A stretch of DNA of 64,000 nucleotides from assembly GCF_028553745.1 (NCBI RefSeq), contig NZ_CP067131.1:372001-436000 (forward strand), given 5' to 3'. The position numbers and the translations under genes are program-made. The stretch comes from Paracoccus seriniphilus. GTDB taxonomy: Bacteria; Pseudomonadota; Alphaproteobacteria; Rhodobacterales; Rhodobacteraceae. The first letter of the stretch is position 1. Every line of letters starts with the position of its first letter. Of this stretch, positions 37,446 through 46,734 are shown one piece after another. The notes beneath the pieces are model-generated. The model saw nothing but the letters and a program-made list of their open reading frames with translations, was not told where the DNA came from and made no database searches.

Positions 37446-38296
37446 TCCTGCAATATCACCTGCGGTTCGGCGCGTCCGGCATTGGCCACCGGCGCGGCAT
37501 AGGTCATCCCAGCCCCCAGTTCCGAGACACCATCACCTGCTGTGGTGACAAACATGGTCTTGAAATCCAGGCCACCAAAGGCCGGACAGCTGGTCTGGGA
37601 CGTGGGGATCTTCACCTGAGAAATCAGCAGGCCCGCATGGTCATAGCAGTCCACCCGCGAAGCACCCCAAAGCGCCACGCAAAAGTTGCCGTCTTCATCG
37701 GTCACGGCGCCATCGGCTCCGAAATCCTGTCCGGACAGATCAAGAAAGACCTCTGCTGCATCCAGCGGCCAGCCGGTCGTTTCCTCCAAAGCCTGTCGCA
37801 TGACCTGCCCCTTGGCCGTATCGACGTAATAGGCAAGTGGGGAATCAGGCGAAAAGCAGATTGCATTGGTGATGGTCACGTCTGAAACCAGCCTGCGCAA
37901 TTCGCCCCGATAGAAGCGATAGATCGCCCCGGCCCCTGGCTCGGCGTTCTTGCCCATGGTCCCGATCCAGAAACCGCCCCATGGGTCGGCGCGGCCATCA
38001 TTGGAACGTGTCACCGGATTGTCGGCCTCCAGCGAGACGATCAGTTCACGCTGCCCAGACTGGATATCAAAGCGATAGAGCCCTGTCTCCGAAGCCATCA
38101 GCAGGCTGTCTTGATCAATCCAGCCTGCCGCCGAGACATGTTCATCAAAATGCCAGCGACGTTCGGGTCCGTTCAGGGGCTTGGCAAACATGGATTTGCC
38201 CAGAATATCGAACCAGAACAATTCCTCGCGCAGCGGATGCCACAGTGGTCCTTCGCCCAAACGGCAAACCGTGTCGGAAAAGACCTCAGCCGTCAT
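37442..38296 (-). CDS. SMP-30/gluconolactonase family lactonase, probable galactonolactonase
   Basis: This 284-residue beta-propeller lactonase carries the family's metal-site segments [40 protein letters not shown] and [20 protein letters not shown]. Family members open sugar lactones. Between galactose dehydrogenase and KDPGal enzymes, D-galactono-lactone is the expected substrate. It overlaps both neighbours by 4 bases. Confidence 0.85.
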   Translation of the reverse strand: MTAEVFSDTVCRLGEGPLWHPLREELFWFDILGKSMFAKPLNGPERRWHFDEHVSAAGWIDQDSLLMASETGLYRFDIQSGQRELIVSLEADNPVTRSNDGRADPWGGFWIGTMGKNAEPGAGAIYRFYRGELRRLVSDVTITNAICFSPDSPLAYYVDTAKGQVMRQALEETTGWPLDAAEVFLDLSGQDFGADGAVTDEDGNFCVALWGASRVDCYDHAGLLISQVKIPTSQTSCPAFGGLDFKTMFVTTAGDGVSELGAGMTYAAPVANAGRAEPQVILQE

Positions 38297-38901
38297 GCGC
38301 CATAGGCCCTGTCATAAGCTGCCACGATCTCCTGCGCACGTTTTGCAACCTCGTCCGTGGAAAATCCGGGCTTGAAGATGGCGGTGCCGATACCGAAACC
38401 GGCTGCCCCGGCCTGCTGCCATTGGGCAAAATTGTCGGGCCCCGCACCGCCGACCGCATAGGTCTTGGTGCCTTCAGGCAGCACTGCGCGCATTGCCGAA
38501 AGCCCCGCCGTGCCGATCAGGCTGGCCGGGAACAGCTTCAGCCCGTCCGCTCCGGCGCGCAAAGCGGCGAAACACTCGCTGGGGGTCATCACGCCTGGAT
38601 AGGACAGCATCCCTATCGCCTTGGTCGCGGCAATGACTTCGGGATTGCAATCAGGCGAAACGACCATCTGGCCACCGATCGAGGACAACTGCTGCACATC
38701 CTCGACCGTCAGAACCGTCCCGGCCCCGACAATGGCCCGCTCTCCGGCGATTTTCAGGATCTTCTGGATGCTGTCAAAGGGCTGGGGCGAATTCAGCGGC
38801 ACTTCGATCTTGGAAATTCCGGCATCGATCAGGACCGTCGCGACCTCTTCAGCCTGATCGGGCGTGATCCCGCGCAGGATTGCGATAATCTCACGTTGCA
38901 T
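38293..38901 (-). CDS. dgoA: 2-dehydro-3-deoxy-6-phosphogalactonate aldolase
   Basis: This 202-residue class I aldolase splits 2-keto-3-deoxy-6-phosphogalactonate into pyruvate and glyceraldehyde-3-phosphate. ILRGITPDQAEEVATVLIDA is the usual N-terminus. The catalytic Glu lies in KIEVPLNSP and the Schiff-base Lys in GADGLKLFPA. The ATG at 38901 overlaps the kinase gene by 11 bases. A longer frame to 39093 lies inside the kinase and is rejected. KDPG activity cannot be excluded, but the adjacent dgoK favours the galactonate pathway. Confidence 0.9.
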   Translation of the reverse strand: MQREIIAILRGITPDQAEEVATVLIDAGISKIEVPLNSPQPFDSIQKILKIAGERAIVGAGTVLTVEDVQQLSSIGGQMVVSPDCNPEVIAATKAIGMLSYPGVMTPSECFAALRAGADGLKLFPASLIGTAGLSAMRAVLPEGTKTYAVGGAGPDNFAQWQQAGAAGFGIGTAIFKPGFSTDEVAKRAQEIVAAYDRAYGA

Positions 38902-39832
38902 TGGTGACTTCCTTCCATGCTGCGCGCGCAGCGCAAAGCCCGCGCATCGTCTGTTCTGCGACATCGCAGATTTCTGCTGTATTTCCCTGACTTTCCAGCG
39001 CTGCCTGATAAGACCGTCCAAGCCCCGAGGCCCCGATGATCGCCACGGGTTGATCCTGCCAGAAGCTGCGCGCGGCGGCCAGTTCGGTGCCAATCAGCAG
39101 CCCCGACAGGCGAGAGCGCGTCGCCACCGGCGCAACATTGCGCAGCAGCGAGGCCGCGCGCAGCGAAAACAGCTCGCTGGTCAATGACTGCGGCGCGTTC
39201 AGCGCATCCATAACGGCAATCAGGAAATGCTCCTGATCGAATTCATCCGTATCGACCGAATGGCGCAGGACCGATGCCCCGGACAACAGGGCGAACAACT
39301 CTCCTGTCATGAAGCTGCGGAATTCCAGCACCTTTCCATCACGGATGCGCACCCATTTGCAATGCGTCCCGGGCAGACAGACGGTGCCTTCAAAATCAGG
39401 CTTTTCCGCCAGGAAGCCGCCGATCTGGGTTTCCTCGCCGCGCATGACATCATCGGGCACATCCTGCCGCAAACCGGGCAGGATACGCACCGACAGGCGC
39501 GGATCGTTGGTTTCCACCCGGGTGGCGGCAAGGAAATCCACCGGGGAACAGGGCACGGCGCGATAAGGCGCCTCGGCCCAGCCTTGTCGCGAACCGGCCA
39601 TGCCGCAGCAAATCACGTCCAGTCGTCGCGCCGATCCGGTGGCGGGGCCTATCAGCTCCAGCAGAACCGGTTCATATTCGGCCGCGCTCAAACTGGACAT
39701 CCCCTTGTCGCTGTGGCGTTCCGCAATGACGCGGTTCTGCGCATCCATCAGCCAGACCCGCAGATTCGAGGTGCCCCAATCCACCGCAATCCACTCCGGC
39801 GCAGCCGGTTCCATGGAATCCGTGCCGCTCAT
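38891..39832 (-). CDS. dgoK: 2-dehydro-3-deoxygalactonokinase
   Basis: This 313-residue kinase is of the DgoK family with an ASKHA-type fold. Landmarks are WIAVDWGTSNLRVWLMDAQN at the phosphate-1 motif, CCGMAGSRQGWAEAPYRAVP and CLPGTHCKWVRIRDG. It phosphorylates 2-keto-3-deoxygalactonate at C6. It overlaps the SDR gene by 4 bases and the aldolase gene by 11. Confidence 0.92.
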   Translation of the reverse strand: MSGTDSMEPAAPEWIAVDWGTSNLRVWLMDAQNRVIAERHSDKGMSSLSAAEYEPVLLELIGPATGSARRLDVICCGMAGSRQGWAEAPYRAVPCSPVDFLAATRVETNDPRLSVRILPGLRQDVPDDVMRGEETQIGGFLAEKPDFEGTVCLPGTHCKWVRIRDGKVLEFRSFMTGELFALLSGASVLRHSVDTDEFDQEHFLIAVMDALNAPQSLTSELFSLRAASLLRNVAPVATRSRLSGLLIGTELAAARSFWQDQPVAIIGASGLGRSYQAALESQGNTAEICDVAEQTMRGLCAARAAWKEVTNAT

Positions 39833-40602
39833 CCTGTAACCACGACGCCGCCGTCAATGACCATTGCCTGACCGGTCATCATTCTTGACGCTTTCGATGC
39901 CAGGAACAGCACGCCGCCGACAATATCATCAGGATCCAGCGTATCCTTGAGGCATTGGCGATCAAGATGAGCCGCCAGACCTTCAGGCGTTACCCAGAGG
40001 TCTTTCTGCTTCTGCGTCAGCACCCAACCGGGTGCCAGCGCGTTGACCCTGATGCGATCGGGGCCGAATTCCCGTGCCAGCGCGCGCGACATGCCGTTGA
40101 TGCCGGAATTGGCCGTGACATAGGCCGGATAGCCCGCATTGCCCATCATGTAGCTGATCGAGGAAAAATTGATGATCGAGCCGCCGCCCGCCTGTTTCAT
40201 TTGCGGCAGAACCGCCTGCGCCGCGAAGAAATAGGCCTTGAGATTGATCGCCATTGACCAGTCCCAGAATTCCTCGTCAACCTCCAGCGTGCTATGGCGT
40301 TTGTCATTGGCAGCATTGTTGACCAGCACCGTCACCGGACCATGAGCTGCCCCGGCCTGTTCGACCGCGCCCTGCAGTGCCGCGGTGTCGGTAATGTCAC
40401 ATTTGATGAACAACGGCCGGTTGCCGGTCTTGTCGAACATCTCCTCGACGAATTCCGAGCTGTCAGAACGCTGGACAAATGCCACTTTCGCGCCCTGGCG
40501 CAGGAAGCCTTCGGTCAGGCTGGCGCCAATGCCGGACCCTCCGCCGGTGATGAATACCGACGCATCCTTCAGATCATGATAGGTCGCAATTTCACTCATC
40601 AT
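39829..40602 (-). CDS. SDR-family dehydrogenase, probable D-galactose 1-dehydrogenase
   Basis: This 257-residue NAD(P)-dependent short-chain dehydrogenase has the cofactor motif FITGGGSGIGASL near residue 18. The NNAAND segment, the catalytic Ser in NFSSISYMMG, and a Y-x(3)-spaced active site at YVTANSGI are present. The residue four after the Tyr is Asn rather than Lys in this reading (AYVTANSG), which is odd for an SDR. Rhizobial galactose dehydrogenase is an SDR, and the operon context fits oxidation of galactose to galactonolactone. Start is one of two adjacent ATGs after GGAGAG. Confidence 0.78.
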   Translation of the reverse strand: MMSEIATYHDLKDASVFITGGGSGIGASLTEGFLRQGAKVAFVQRSDSSEFVEEMFDKTGNRPLFIKCDITDTAALQGAVEQAGAAHGPVTVLVNNAANDKRHSTLEVDEEFWDWSMAINLKAYFFAAQAVLPQMKQAGGGSIINFSSISYMMGNAGYPAYVTANSGINGMSRALAREFGPDRIRVNALAPGWVLTQKQKDLWVTPEGLAAHLDRQCLKDTLDPDDIVGGVLFLASKASRMMTGQAMVIDGGVVVTG

Positions 40603-40621
40603 TGGCTCTCCGTTCTGTCGG

Positions 40622-40641
40622 GGCGGGTCATTCTGCCCGCC
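40622..40641 (-). other. Stem-loop between alpha-galactosidase and dehydrogenase genes
   Basis: GGCGGG and CCCGCC form a 6-base stem with an 8-base loop in the 84-base gap. There is no U-tract, so it may be a processing or pausing site that separates the importer/GH36 part from the catabolic part of the operon. Confidence 0.4.
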
Positions 40642-40686
40642 GGAATTGCTGTAACCGCGCCCCTGTCACGCAGCGACGCGGTCCGG

Positions 40687-42771
40687 TCACAGTCGCATGC
40701 CTTCGATCACCCAGATGCGCTGGGGAAAGCTGTTGGGCAGGATCAGACCATGGTTCATCAGGAACTGGCCGCTCAGTTCCAGGGGCCCAGACTTCAATGC
40801 GGGTTCGCCACGCGAGGCAGGGCCGGCATCATCGCGGTTGCGCAGATCGACGCGATAACGCGCATCGGCTTGCAATCCGGTCAGGTGAAGGGGGCGCTGG
40901 GAAATCTGCGCCGAGGTGGTCGCAATCCCGGCAAACACCACGAAGCGCGCGCCGTCGCCTGCCAGCTGCTGTTCGGCGATCACCGCGGGATCGGCGCTGT
41001 CCAGCCGCAGGATATCAGCCTGCATCATCCAGTCGCGATTGGCCTTCCACCAGCCAGTGACATCGCGCAGGACCCCGGCTTCCTCGGGTGTCAGCTCGCG
41101 CGGGTCCATCTCGAATCCCATATGTCGTTGGGCCGCGACCCATGCCCGAAAGCGAATATCGAGCACCCGCCCCGAGGTATGACATTCACGCGGACCGACA
41201 TGGCTACCGGTGATACAGGCAGGCAGGAACAGCGCCGCGTCGTGCTGGATGCGCAATCTTTCCTGCGCATCATTGCTGTCAGACAGCCAGACGCGATGCG
41301 TGCGCGACAATATCCCCGCGTCGATCCGCCCCCCGCCCGAGGCACAGCTTTCGATTTCAACATGCGGGAAATCGGCACGCAGCCGGTCCAGCAGATCATA
41401 GATGCCCCGCGTCTGCGCGGCATCCGGCATGGGCAGCAGGCGGTTGTGATCCCATTTGATATAGTCGATCTGATATTGCGACAGCATCGCCGCGATATGG
41501 TCATGCAGATAGTCCCGCACCGCAGGCAGGGCCATGTTCAGCACCATCTGCTGGCGGCCCAGCAACTGGTCAGCATCCCCCAGTGCCCATTCGGGATGGG
41601 CACGATACAGGTCACTGTCGGGATTCACCATTTCGGGTTCAAACCAGATCCCGAAGCGCATCCCCAAACCGTGGATGTGGTTGATCAGCGGGTCCAGACC
41701 GTCGGGATACTTCCGGGGATCGACGGTCCAGTCACCAAGCGCGCGCAGGTCATTGTCGCGCCTGCCGAACCAGCCATCGTCCAGCACGAATCTTTCTGCC
41801 CCCAGATCCGCAGCCAGGGTCGCAATCTGCTGCAATTCGCTGACATCATGGTCGAAATAGACTGCTTCCCAGCAATTGTAATGCACCGGGCGCGCCCGCG
41901 CCGGATCGGGAAAACGGATGATCGTGTCGCGGAAATGGCGCTGAAATGCCGTGGCGCAGCCGTTCATTCCCCTCTGGGAGAAACTGATCAGCAAGGGTGC
42001 TGTCTGAAAGCTGGTTCCTGCTTCCAGTTCGCTGCCTGCGGCATGGCCGAACTGGATCTGGCGGCGACCATCGGGAAGCTCTTCGGCGATCATGCGATGA
42101 CCGCCCGACCATCCGTAATGGAAGGCATAGACCTGCCCCTGCGTATTCGTCGCGCCACGCACCGGGACGATCAGCCCGGGGAAATGTTCATGTCCACTGC
42201 GACCGGTGCGGGACTCGCGCATGCGGATGCCCGCGCCCCAGGTGCTGTGGCAGGGTTGGAATTCACCGATCCAGCGCCCTGAAAAATCGATCATCTCGTC
42301 GGAAAGCTGCGGAGCGGGCAGCACCGGAGCAGCCAGCCATTCGACGCGGATCGGCACCTCTGAATGCAGGCTGGCGCTGGCTTCGATGACACCCGAGGTC
42401 GCATGCAGCCGGAAGGTCGCCACATAGGTCAGCCCGAGATCGGCATCACCATAGGTCAGCCGGATGACACCGCCGTCCCGCGCGTCGCTGACATGGACAA
42501 GGCGCGGTGCCAAGGGCGTGCCATCACCAGCCCGCAGCACCATGCCCGGTTGCCCCGGAAAACTGCGGCGCGCCTCGGGACAGATGGACAGATCGGGAAT
42601 GCCATCCATCATGCCGCCGGTATAATCCAGACGGTCCGCGGCCAGCATCATCTCTTCGCTGTCATCACCGGAAAGCGCCGGCCCCCAATAGATTGCCCGA
42701 GGCAAGCCCCCGCCCGTTGCGGCGAGGACAAGGCTTTGATCATCATGGCGCAGATGCCAGAGATGGCTCAT
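40687..42771 (-). CDS. Alpha-galactosidase, GH36
   Basis: This 694-residue enzyme hydrolyses terminal alpha-galactosides such as melibiose or raffinose. The N-terminal beta-supersandwich covers about residues 1-290. The catalytic barrel has nucleophile Asp441 in YIKWDHNR and acid/base Asp498 in HRVWLSDSND, preceded by ESCASGGGRID. WFEPEMVNPDSDLYRAHPEW is a further family block. It has no signal peptide. The ATG at 42771 overlaps the permease stop by 4 bases; a longer frame to 43059 lies inside the permease gene and is rejected. Confidence 0.95.
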   Translation of the reverse strand: MSHLWHLRHDDQSLVLAATGGGLPRAIYWGPALSGDDSEEMMLAADRLDYTGGMMDGIPDLSICPEARRSFPGQPGMVLRAGDGTPLAPRLVHVSDARDGGVIRLTYGDADLGLTYVATFRLHATSGVIEASASLHSEVPIRVEWLAAPVLPAPQLSDEMIDFSGRWIGEFQPCHSTWGAGIRMRESRTGRSGHEHFPGLIVPVRGATNTQGQVYAFHYGWSGGHRMIAEELPDGRRQIQFGHAAGSELEAGTSFQTAPLLISFSQRGMNGCATAFQRHFRDTIIRFPDPARARPVHYNCWEAVYFDHDVSELQQIATLAADLGAERFVLDDGWFGRRDNDLRALGDWTVDPRKYPDGLDPLINHIHGLGMRFGIWFEPEMVNPDSDLYRAHPEWALGDADQLLGRQQMVLNMALPAVRDYLHDHIAAMLSQYQIDYIKWDHNRLLPMPDAAQTRGIYDLLDRLRADFPHVEIESCASGGGRIDAGILSRTHRVWLSDSNDAQERLRIQHDAALFLPACITGSHVGPRECHTSGRVLDIRFRAWVAAQRHMGFEMDPRELTPEEAGVLRDVTGWWKANRDWMMQADILRLDSADPAVIAEQQLAGDGARFVVFAGIATTSAQISQRPLHLTGLQADARYRVDLRNRDDAGPASRGEPALKSGPLELSGQFLMNHGLILPNSFPQRIWVIEGMRL

Positions 42772-43613
42772 TTGACGGCTCCAAGCGTCAGACCGGCAAT
42801 GAAATGGCGCTGCATCAGGAAGAACATCAGCACCGGCGGCAGCGCGGCAAGGATCGAACCCGCGCTGACCAGATGCCATTGCGCGATCCATTGCCCGTTC
42901 AGCGACGACAGCCCCGCCGTGATCGGTTGAGATTCCGCCGAGGTGGTCAGAACCGTCGCCCAGAAATAGTCGTTCCAGATGAAGGTGAAGATCAGCACCG
43001 ACAGCGCCGCGATGGCCGGACGCATCAGGGGCAGGACGACATGCCAGAAGATCTGCCACTCGGTGACACCTTCGACACGTGCCGCCTCGATCAGTTCATA
43101 AGGCAATGCCTTGATGAAATTGCGCATGAACAGGGTGCAAAATCCGGTCTGAAAGGCGATGTGGAACATCGCCAGCCCGGTCCAGCTGTTATACATGCCC
43201 ATTTTCAGCGTCAGATCGCGCACCGGAACCATCAGGATCTGGAAAGGCACGAAATTGCCCGCAACGAACATGAAGAAGACGATCAGATTCAGGCGAAAGC
43301 CGTAAATTGCCAGCGCAAAGCCGGTCATGCAGGACAGGGCAACCGCCCCGATCACGGTCGGCACCGTGACCTTGAAGGAATTCAGCATGTAGCCGGCAAT
43401 GGGCGATTCCGTGAAAATCTGGACGTAGTTCTCCAGCGCGATGGCCGAAGGAATGCCAAAGTAGTTGCCCTGGGCCAGGTCGGTTGCAGGCCGGATCGAG
43501 GTCAGCGCCACGCCCAGCAGGGGCAGCAGCCACACGACGAGCGCGACCGGCACGGCGATCTTGTAAAGCCACTGGCTGGCTGGCGAGGTTTGTTCAATTG
43601 GACGTGGAAACAT
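42768..43613 (-). CDS. Galactoside ABC importer permease, MalG type
   Basis: This 281-residue inner-membrane permease has about six helices. Its EAA loop reads IEAARVEGVTEWQIFWHVVL. It directly precedes the GH36 gene with a 4-base overlap, linking transport to intracellular alpha-galactoside hydrolysis. It resembles the AgaC/RafG-type permeases of galactoside importers. Confidence 0.9.
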   Translation of the reverse strand: MFPRPIEQTSPASQWLYKIAVPVALVVWLLPLLGVALTSIRPATDLAQGNYFGIPSAIALENYVQIFTESPIAGYMLNSFKVTVPTVIGAVALSCMTGFALAIYGFRLNLIVFFMFVAGNFVPFQILMVPVRDLTLKMGMYNSWTGLAMFHIAFQTGFCTLFMRNFIKALPYELIEAARVEGVTEWQIFWHVVLPLMRPAIAALSVLIFTFIWNDYFWATVLTTSAESQPITAGLSSLNGQWIAQWHLVSAGSILAALPPVLMFFLMQRHFIAGLTLGAVK

Positions 43614-43616
43614 GGC

Positions 43617-44513
43617 TCAGCGCCCCCTCTCGTCGCGCCACATCTTCCAGATGAAGCCCGAAATGAAGACCATCATGATCGCGAACAGAACAACGGCGAT
43701 CGCGGCACCATAGCCCATGCGATACCCGTATTCCGAAAGCGCCTGTTCATACATGTAGAAGGACAGCACGCGCGAAGATCCATAGGGCCCGCCGTCAGTC
43801 ATGACCGAGACAAGGTCGAAGGATCGCAGGGCACCGATCACCGTCACCACCACAGCGATGAAGGTCGCCGGGCGCAATTGCGGCAGGACGACATACCACA
43901 GCATCTTCCAGCCTTTCGCACCGTCAAGCCGCGCGGCCTCGATCTGGTCGGGAGCAACATTGTTCAGACCGGTCAGATAGAGGATCATCACATAGGCGAT
44001 TTGCGGCCAGAGACCAGCGACAATGATGCCATAGGTCACGAAGCGGTCATCGGCCAGAATGGCGATCCCCTGCCCAGTGAAACTTTCGATCAGATTGTAG
44101 AACAACCCGAAATTCGGCGCGTAGAACCATGAAAACATCAGGCCGACCACGACCTGGGAAATCACGAATGGAAAGAAGAACAGCGACTTGTAAAGACGCA
44201 TTCCCCGGATCGACTGGTTCAGGAATATCGCGATGAACAGGCCCGCCGGCAGCGCCAGCATATACAGAACCAGCCAGATCACATTGTTCTTCAGCGATGT
44301 GTAGAACGCGTCATCATCCAGCAGCTCGACATAATTGGCCAATCCCAGCCATGTCTTTTCGCCCAGTCCGTCCCAGTCGTAAAAGCTGATCCACATGCTT
44401 TGGAAAATCGGGATGATCACATACACGATGAACATGATCAGCCCGGGCGCAAGGAACAGCCACGGAGCCAGGTTCCGCCGCTTTGCCTTCCAGACGGTAT
44501 TCGCCATCTTCAA
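43617..44513 (-). CDS. Galactoside ABC importer permease, MalF type
   Basis: This 298-residue permease has its first helix at LAPWLFLAPGLIMFIVYVII. The EAA loop is IEAARLDGAKGWKMLWYVVL. It forms the channel with the downstream MalG-type permease, which begins 3 bases after its stop. The gene follows the binding-protein gene after a 65-base gap that contains a stem-loop. Confidence 0.9.
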   Translation of the reverse strand: MKMANTVWKAKRRNLAPWLFLAPGLIMFIVYVIIPIFQSMWISFYDWDGLGEKTWLGLANYVELLDDDAFYTSLKNNVIWLVLYMLALPAGLFIAIFLNQSIRGMRLYKSLFFFPFVISQVVVGLMFSWFYAPNFGLFYNLIESFTGQGIAILADDRFVTYGIIVAGLWPQIAYVMILYLTGLNNVAPDQIEAARLDGAKGWKMLWYVVLPQLRPATFIAVVVTVIGALRSFDLVSVMTDGGPYGSSRVLSFYMYEQALSEYGYRMGYGAAIAVVLFAIMMVFISGFIWKMWRDERGR

Positions 44514-44531
44514 TCCCCGGTCATTCGGTGA

Positions 44532-44559
44532 CGGCTGCCCCGAAGATGCGGGACAGCCG
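44532..44559 (-). other. Stem-loop after the galactoside binding-protein gene
   Basis: CGGCTG and CAGCCG form the outer stem, extended by CCCG/CGGG across a one-base mismatch. No U-tract follows. It sits right after the binding-protein stop, as in the other importer operons of this window. Confidence 0.5.
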
Positions 44560-44578
44560 GTTGGTTCAAGTATCGGTC

Positions 44579-45823
44579 TCAGTAAACGCGGCCGCGAATC
44601 TTCTCGAGCCGCTCGAGGATCCGATCGACATTCTCTGGCTTGACCATGAATTCCTGGAAGCCCTCCATGCCGGCCTTGGCCATTTCTGCCGGAGCATCGC
44701 GGTCAAAGAACTGCGCGATCCCGCCATCGGCCGTGGACAGCATTTCGAAGCCAGCCTGCAGGAAGGGATCGTCGCCAACCGTTGCGTCCTTGTTGATCGG
44801 CAACTGACCCATCGCATTGTTGATGGTGGTCTGGGCCTCGGCCGTAGCCAGATATGCCAGGAACTTGCGGGCGTCCTCGGGATTCTTGGCACCCGTGGTC
44901 AGATGAACCGTATCGGTCGGAGCCTCTTCGGCGCGGGGCAGCCCTTCGGTGATTTCCGGGAAGCCCATGAAGCCAAGATTGTCATTCGTCATTCCGCCTT
45001 CCTTGAAGACGGCAACGGCGAAATTGCCCATGACATAATTCGCGGCCTTGCCTTGAACCAGCAATGCTGCCGCGTCCTGCCAGTCAAGTGCGGCATGGTT
45101 GCGGGTCAGATAGGGCTGAAGCTTGGCAAATTCCGCGAAGGCCGCCTTGACCCGGTCATCCGTCCAGGCGACTTCCCCGGCGGTCAACTGCATATGGAAT
45201 TCATAGCCATTGGTGCGCAGGTTGATATAATCGAAAATCCCCGCCCCCGGCCACAGGGCCTTGGTTCCGGTCGTCACGCAGTCAATGCCTGCCGCCTTGA
45301 ACTTTTCACAGTTCTGCAGGAACTGATCCCAGCTGACCCCTTCGGGTCCGGGCACTTCAACGCCTGCTGCCTCATAGGCATCCTTGTTATAATAGATGCC
45401 CCATTGATAGTAGGTATAGGGAACGCCCCATTGCTTGTCGTCAAAGGTCATCGACGGCAAGGCCGAGGCCAGCTTGTCCTTGAGCCCGTGCTCCTCCCAG
45501 ACATCCGAGACATCGGCGAACTGGCCAGCATCGACAAAGGGTTTCATCCGGTTGCCGGCATACCAGTTGGCCAGATCCGGGGCATCGGCGCTGAGGAAAT
45601 TCCGAATCGAGGTCTTGTAGCCCTCGTGATCGAAATTGTTCAGCTGCACCTCGATATCCGGGTTGGCCTCTTCGAAAGACGCGATCACCTCTTCCATCGC
45701 CGCCAGCGGCGCAGGATCGAAATCAGCGTTGTAGGTTACGACTCGTTTGTCCTGCGCCATGCCGGCGGTGGACATCATCAGAACCGCGGTAAGCGCCACT
45801 GCGCCTGTGCGATAACGGACCAT
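44579..45823 (-). CDS. Galactoside ABC importer solute-binding protein
   Basis: This 414-residue family-1 periplasmic binding protein starts at ATG 45823 after GGGAGGATTT. The signal peptide is MVRYRTGAVALTAVLMMSTA, cleaved after GMA-Q. Body landmarks are SADAPDLANWYAGNRMKPFV and WGVPYTYYQWGIYYNKDAYE. As the first gene of an operon with GH36 and GH42, its ligands are likely alpha- and beta-galactosides. It is divergent from the IclR gene. Confidence 0.9.
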   Translation of the reverse strand: MVRYRTGAVALTAVLMMSTAGMAQDKRVVTYNADFDPAPLAAMEEVIASFEEANPDIEVQLNNFDHEGYKTSIRNFLSADAPDLANWYAGNRMKPFVDAGQFADVSDVWEEHGLKDKLASALPSMTFDDKQWGVPYTYYQWGIYYNKDAYEAAGVEVPGPEGVSWDQFLQNCEKFKAAGIDCVTTGTKALWPGAGIFDYINLRTNGYEFHMQLTAGEVAWTDDRVKAAFAEFAKLQPYLTRNHAALDWQDAAALLVQGKAANYVMGNFAVAVFKEGGMTNDNLGFMGFPEITEGLPRAEEAPTDTVHLTTGAKNPEDARKFLAYLATAEAQTTINNAMGQLPINKDATVGDDPFLQAGFEMLSTADGGIAQFFDRDAPAEMAKAGMEGFQEFMVKPENVDRILERLEKIRGRVY

Positions 45824-45930
45824 GAAATCCTCCCAAAATGGTTCCATTATTCGAAACTTAGTCTTGAATATTGAAAACTATCTGCAACATTGGTATTTCT
45901 GTCAAGACCGAGATGCAGGAGAAACAGACG
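45824..45930. promoter_or_regulatory. Divergent promoter region between galactoside operon and IclR gene
   Basis: This 107-base region is AT-rich in its middle (around 45845-45895), where TTCGAAA and two imperfect TTGAA-type words occur. Promoters for both strands and the IclR operator should lie here. No clean palindrome of 8 or more bases was found. Confidence 0.4.
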
Positions 45931-46734
45931 ATGAGCGCCGAGGGCCATTCGGACGGAACTGTGGGAAAGGCGCTGGATGTGCTTGATATGGTTGCGAGTT
46001 TTGGGCGCCCCGTCCGCTTCGTCGACCTGCTTTCGCAATCGCCCTACCCGAAAGCGACTTTGTACCGCCTGCTGCAAACGCTGACGAATCAGGGGATGCT
46101 GCAGCATGAATCCGAGATGGGAACCTATGCGCTGGGTGTCCGCCTGGTCCGGCTGGCCCATTCGGCTTGGGCGCAGTCATCCCTGGCCCCCATCGCACGC
46201 CCGCATATCGACCGACTTGCCCGGCAGACCGGCGAAACCATCCATGTCGCCCAGCTTGACCGTGGGCATGTCCTCTATGTCGACAAGCGCAGCGCGGCGC
46301 AGACGGTCGAGATGTTCTCTCAGGCCGGGCGCGTCGGCCCCGCCTATTGCACCGGCGTCGGCAAGGCGATGATGGCCTTTCTTTCGCCGGATGCATTGCA
46401 GAACGCGCTGAATGCGCAAAGCTACCACCCCCACACGCCGACCACGCTCAGCAGTGCCGAAGCTCTGGTCAGCGAGCTGGAACAGATCCGGCGCGACGGC
46501 CATGCCTTTGACCGCGAGGAGCATGAACCCGGTATCATCTGCTGCGCGGTTCCCATTCTGGCGCGCGGCGGCTCGGTTCTGGGCGCCCTGTCGCTGACCG
46601 CGCAGACATCCAAGAGATCGCTGGACGAGCTGAGCAGGCTTGCCCCCGAACTGAAGCAGGTCGCGGCCGAAATCGCCCGCGATGTCGAAAACTGGCGTTT
46701 TCCGGAACGCAACACGGAGGAGACCACCCAATGA
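45931..46734 (+). CDS. IclR-family regulator of the galactoside cluster
   Basis: This 267-residue regulator has the winged HTH (TVGKALDVLDMVASFGRPVR, YPKATLYRLLQTLTNQGMLQ) and the GAF-like effector domain (VGPAYCTGVGKAMMAFLSPD, REEHEPGIICCAVPILARGG). I chose ATG 45931 because AGGAG lies about 10 bases upstream; ATGs at 45871 and 45913 are in frame. It is divergent from the galactoside operon and shares a 4-base overlap with the importer ATPase gene. It therefore probably controls both strands. Confidence 0.88.
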   Translation: MSAEGHSDGTVGKALDVLDMVASFGRPVRFVDLLSQSPYPKATLYRLLQTLTNQGMLQHESEMGTYALGVRLVRLAHSAWAQSSLAPIARPHIDRLARQTGETIHVAQLDRGHVLYVDKRSAAQTVEMFSQAGRVGPAYCTGVGKAMMAFLSPDALQNALNAQSYHPHTPTTLSSAEALVSELEQIRRDGHAFDREEHEPGIICCAVPILARGGSVLGALSLTAQTSKRSLDELSRLAPELKQVAAEIARDVENWRFPERNTEETTQ

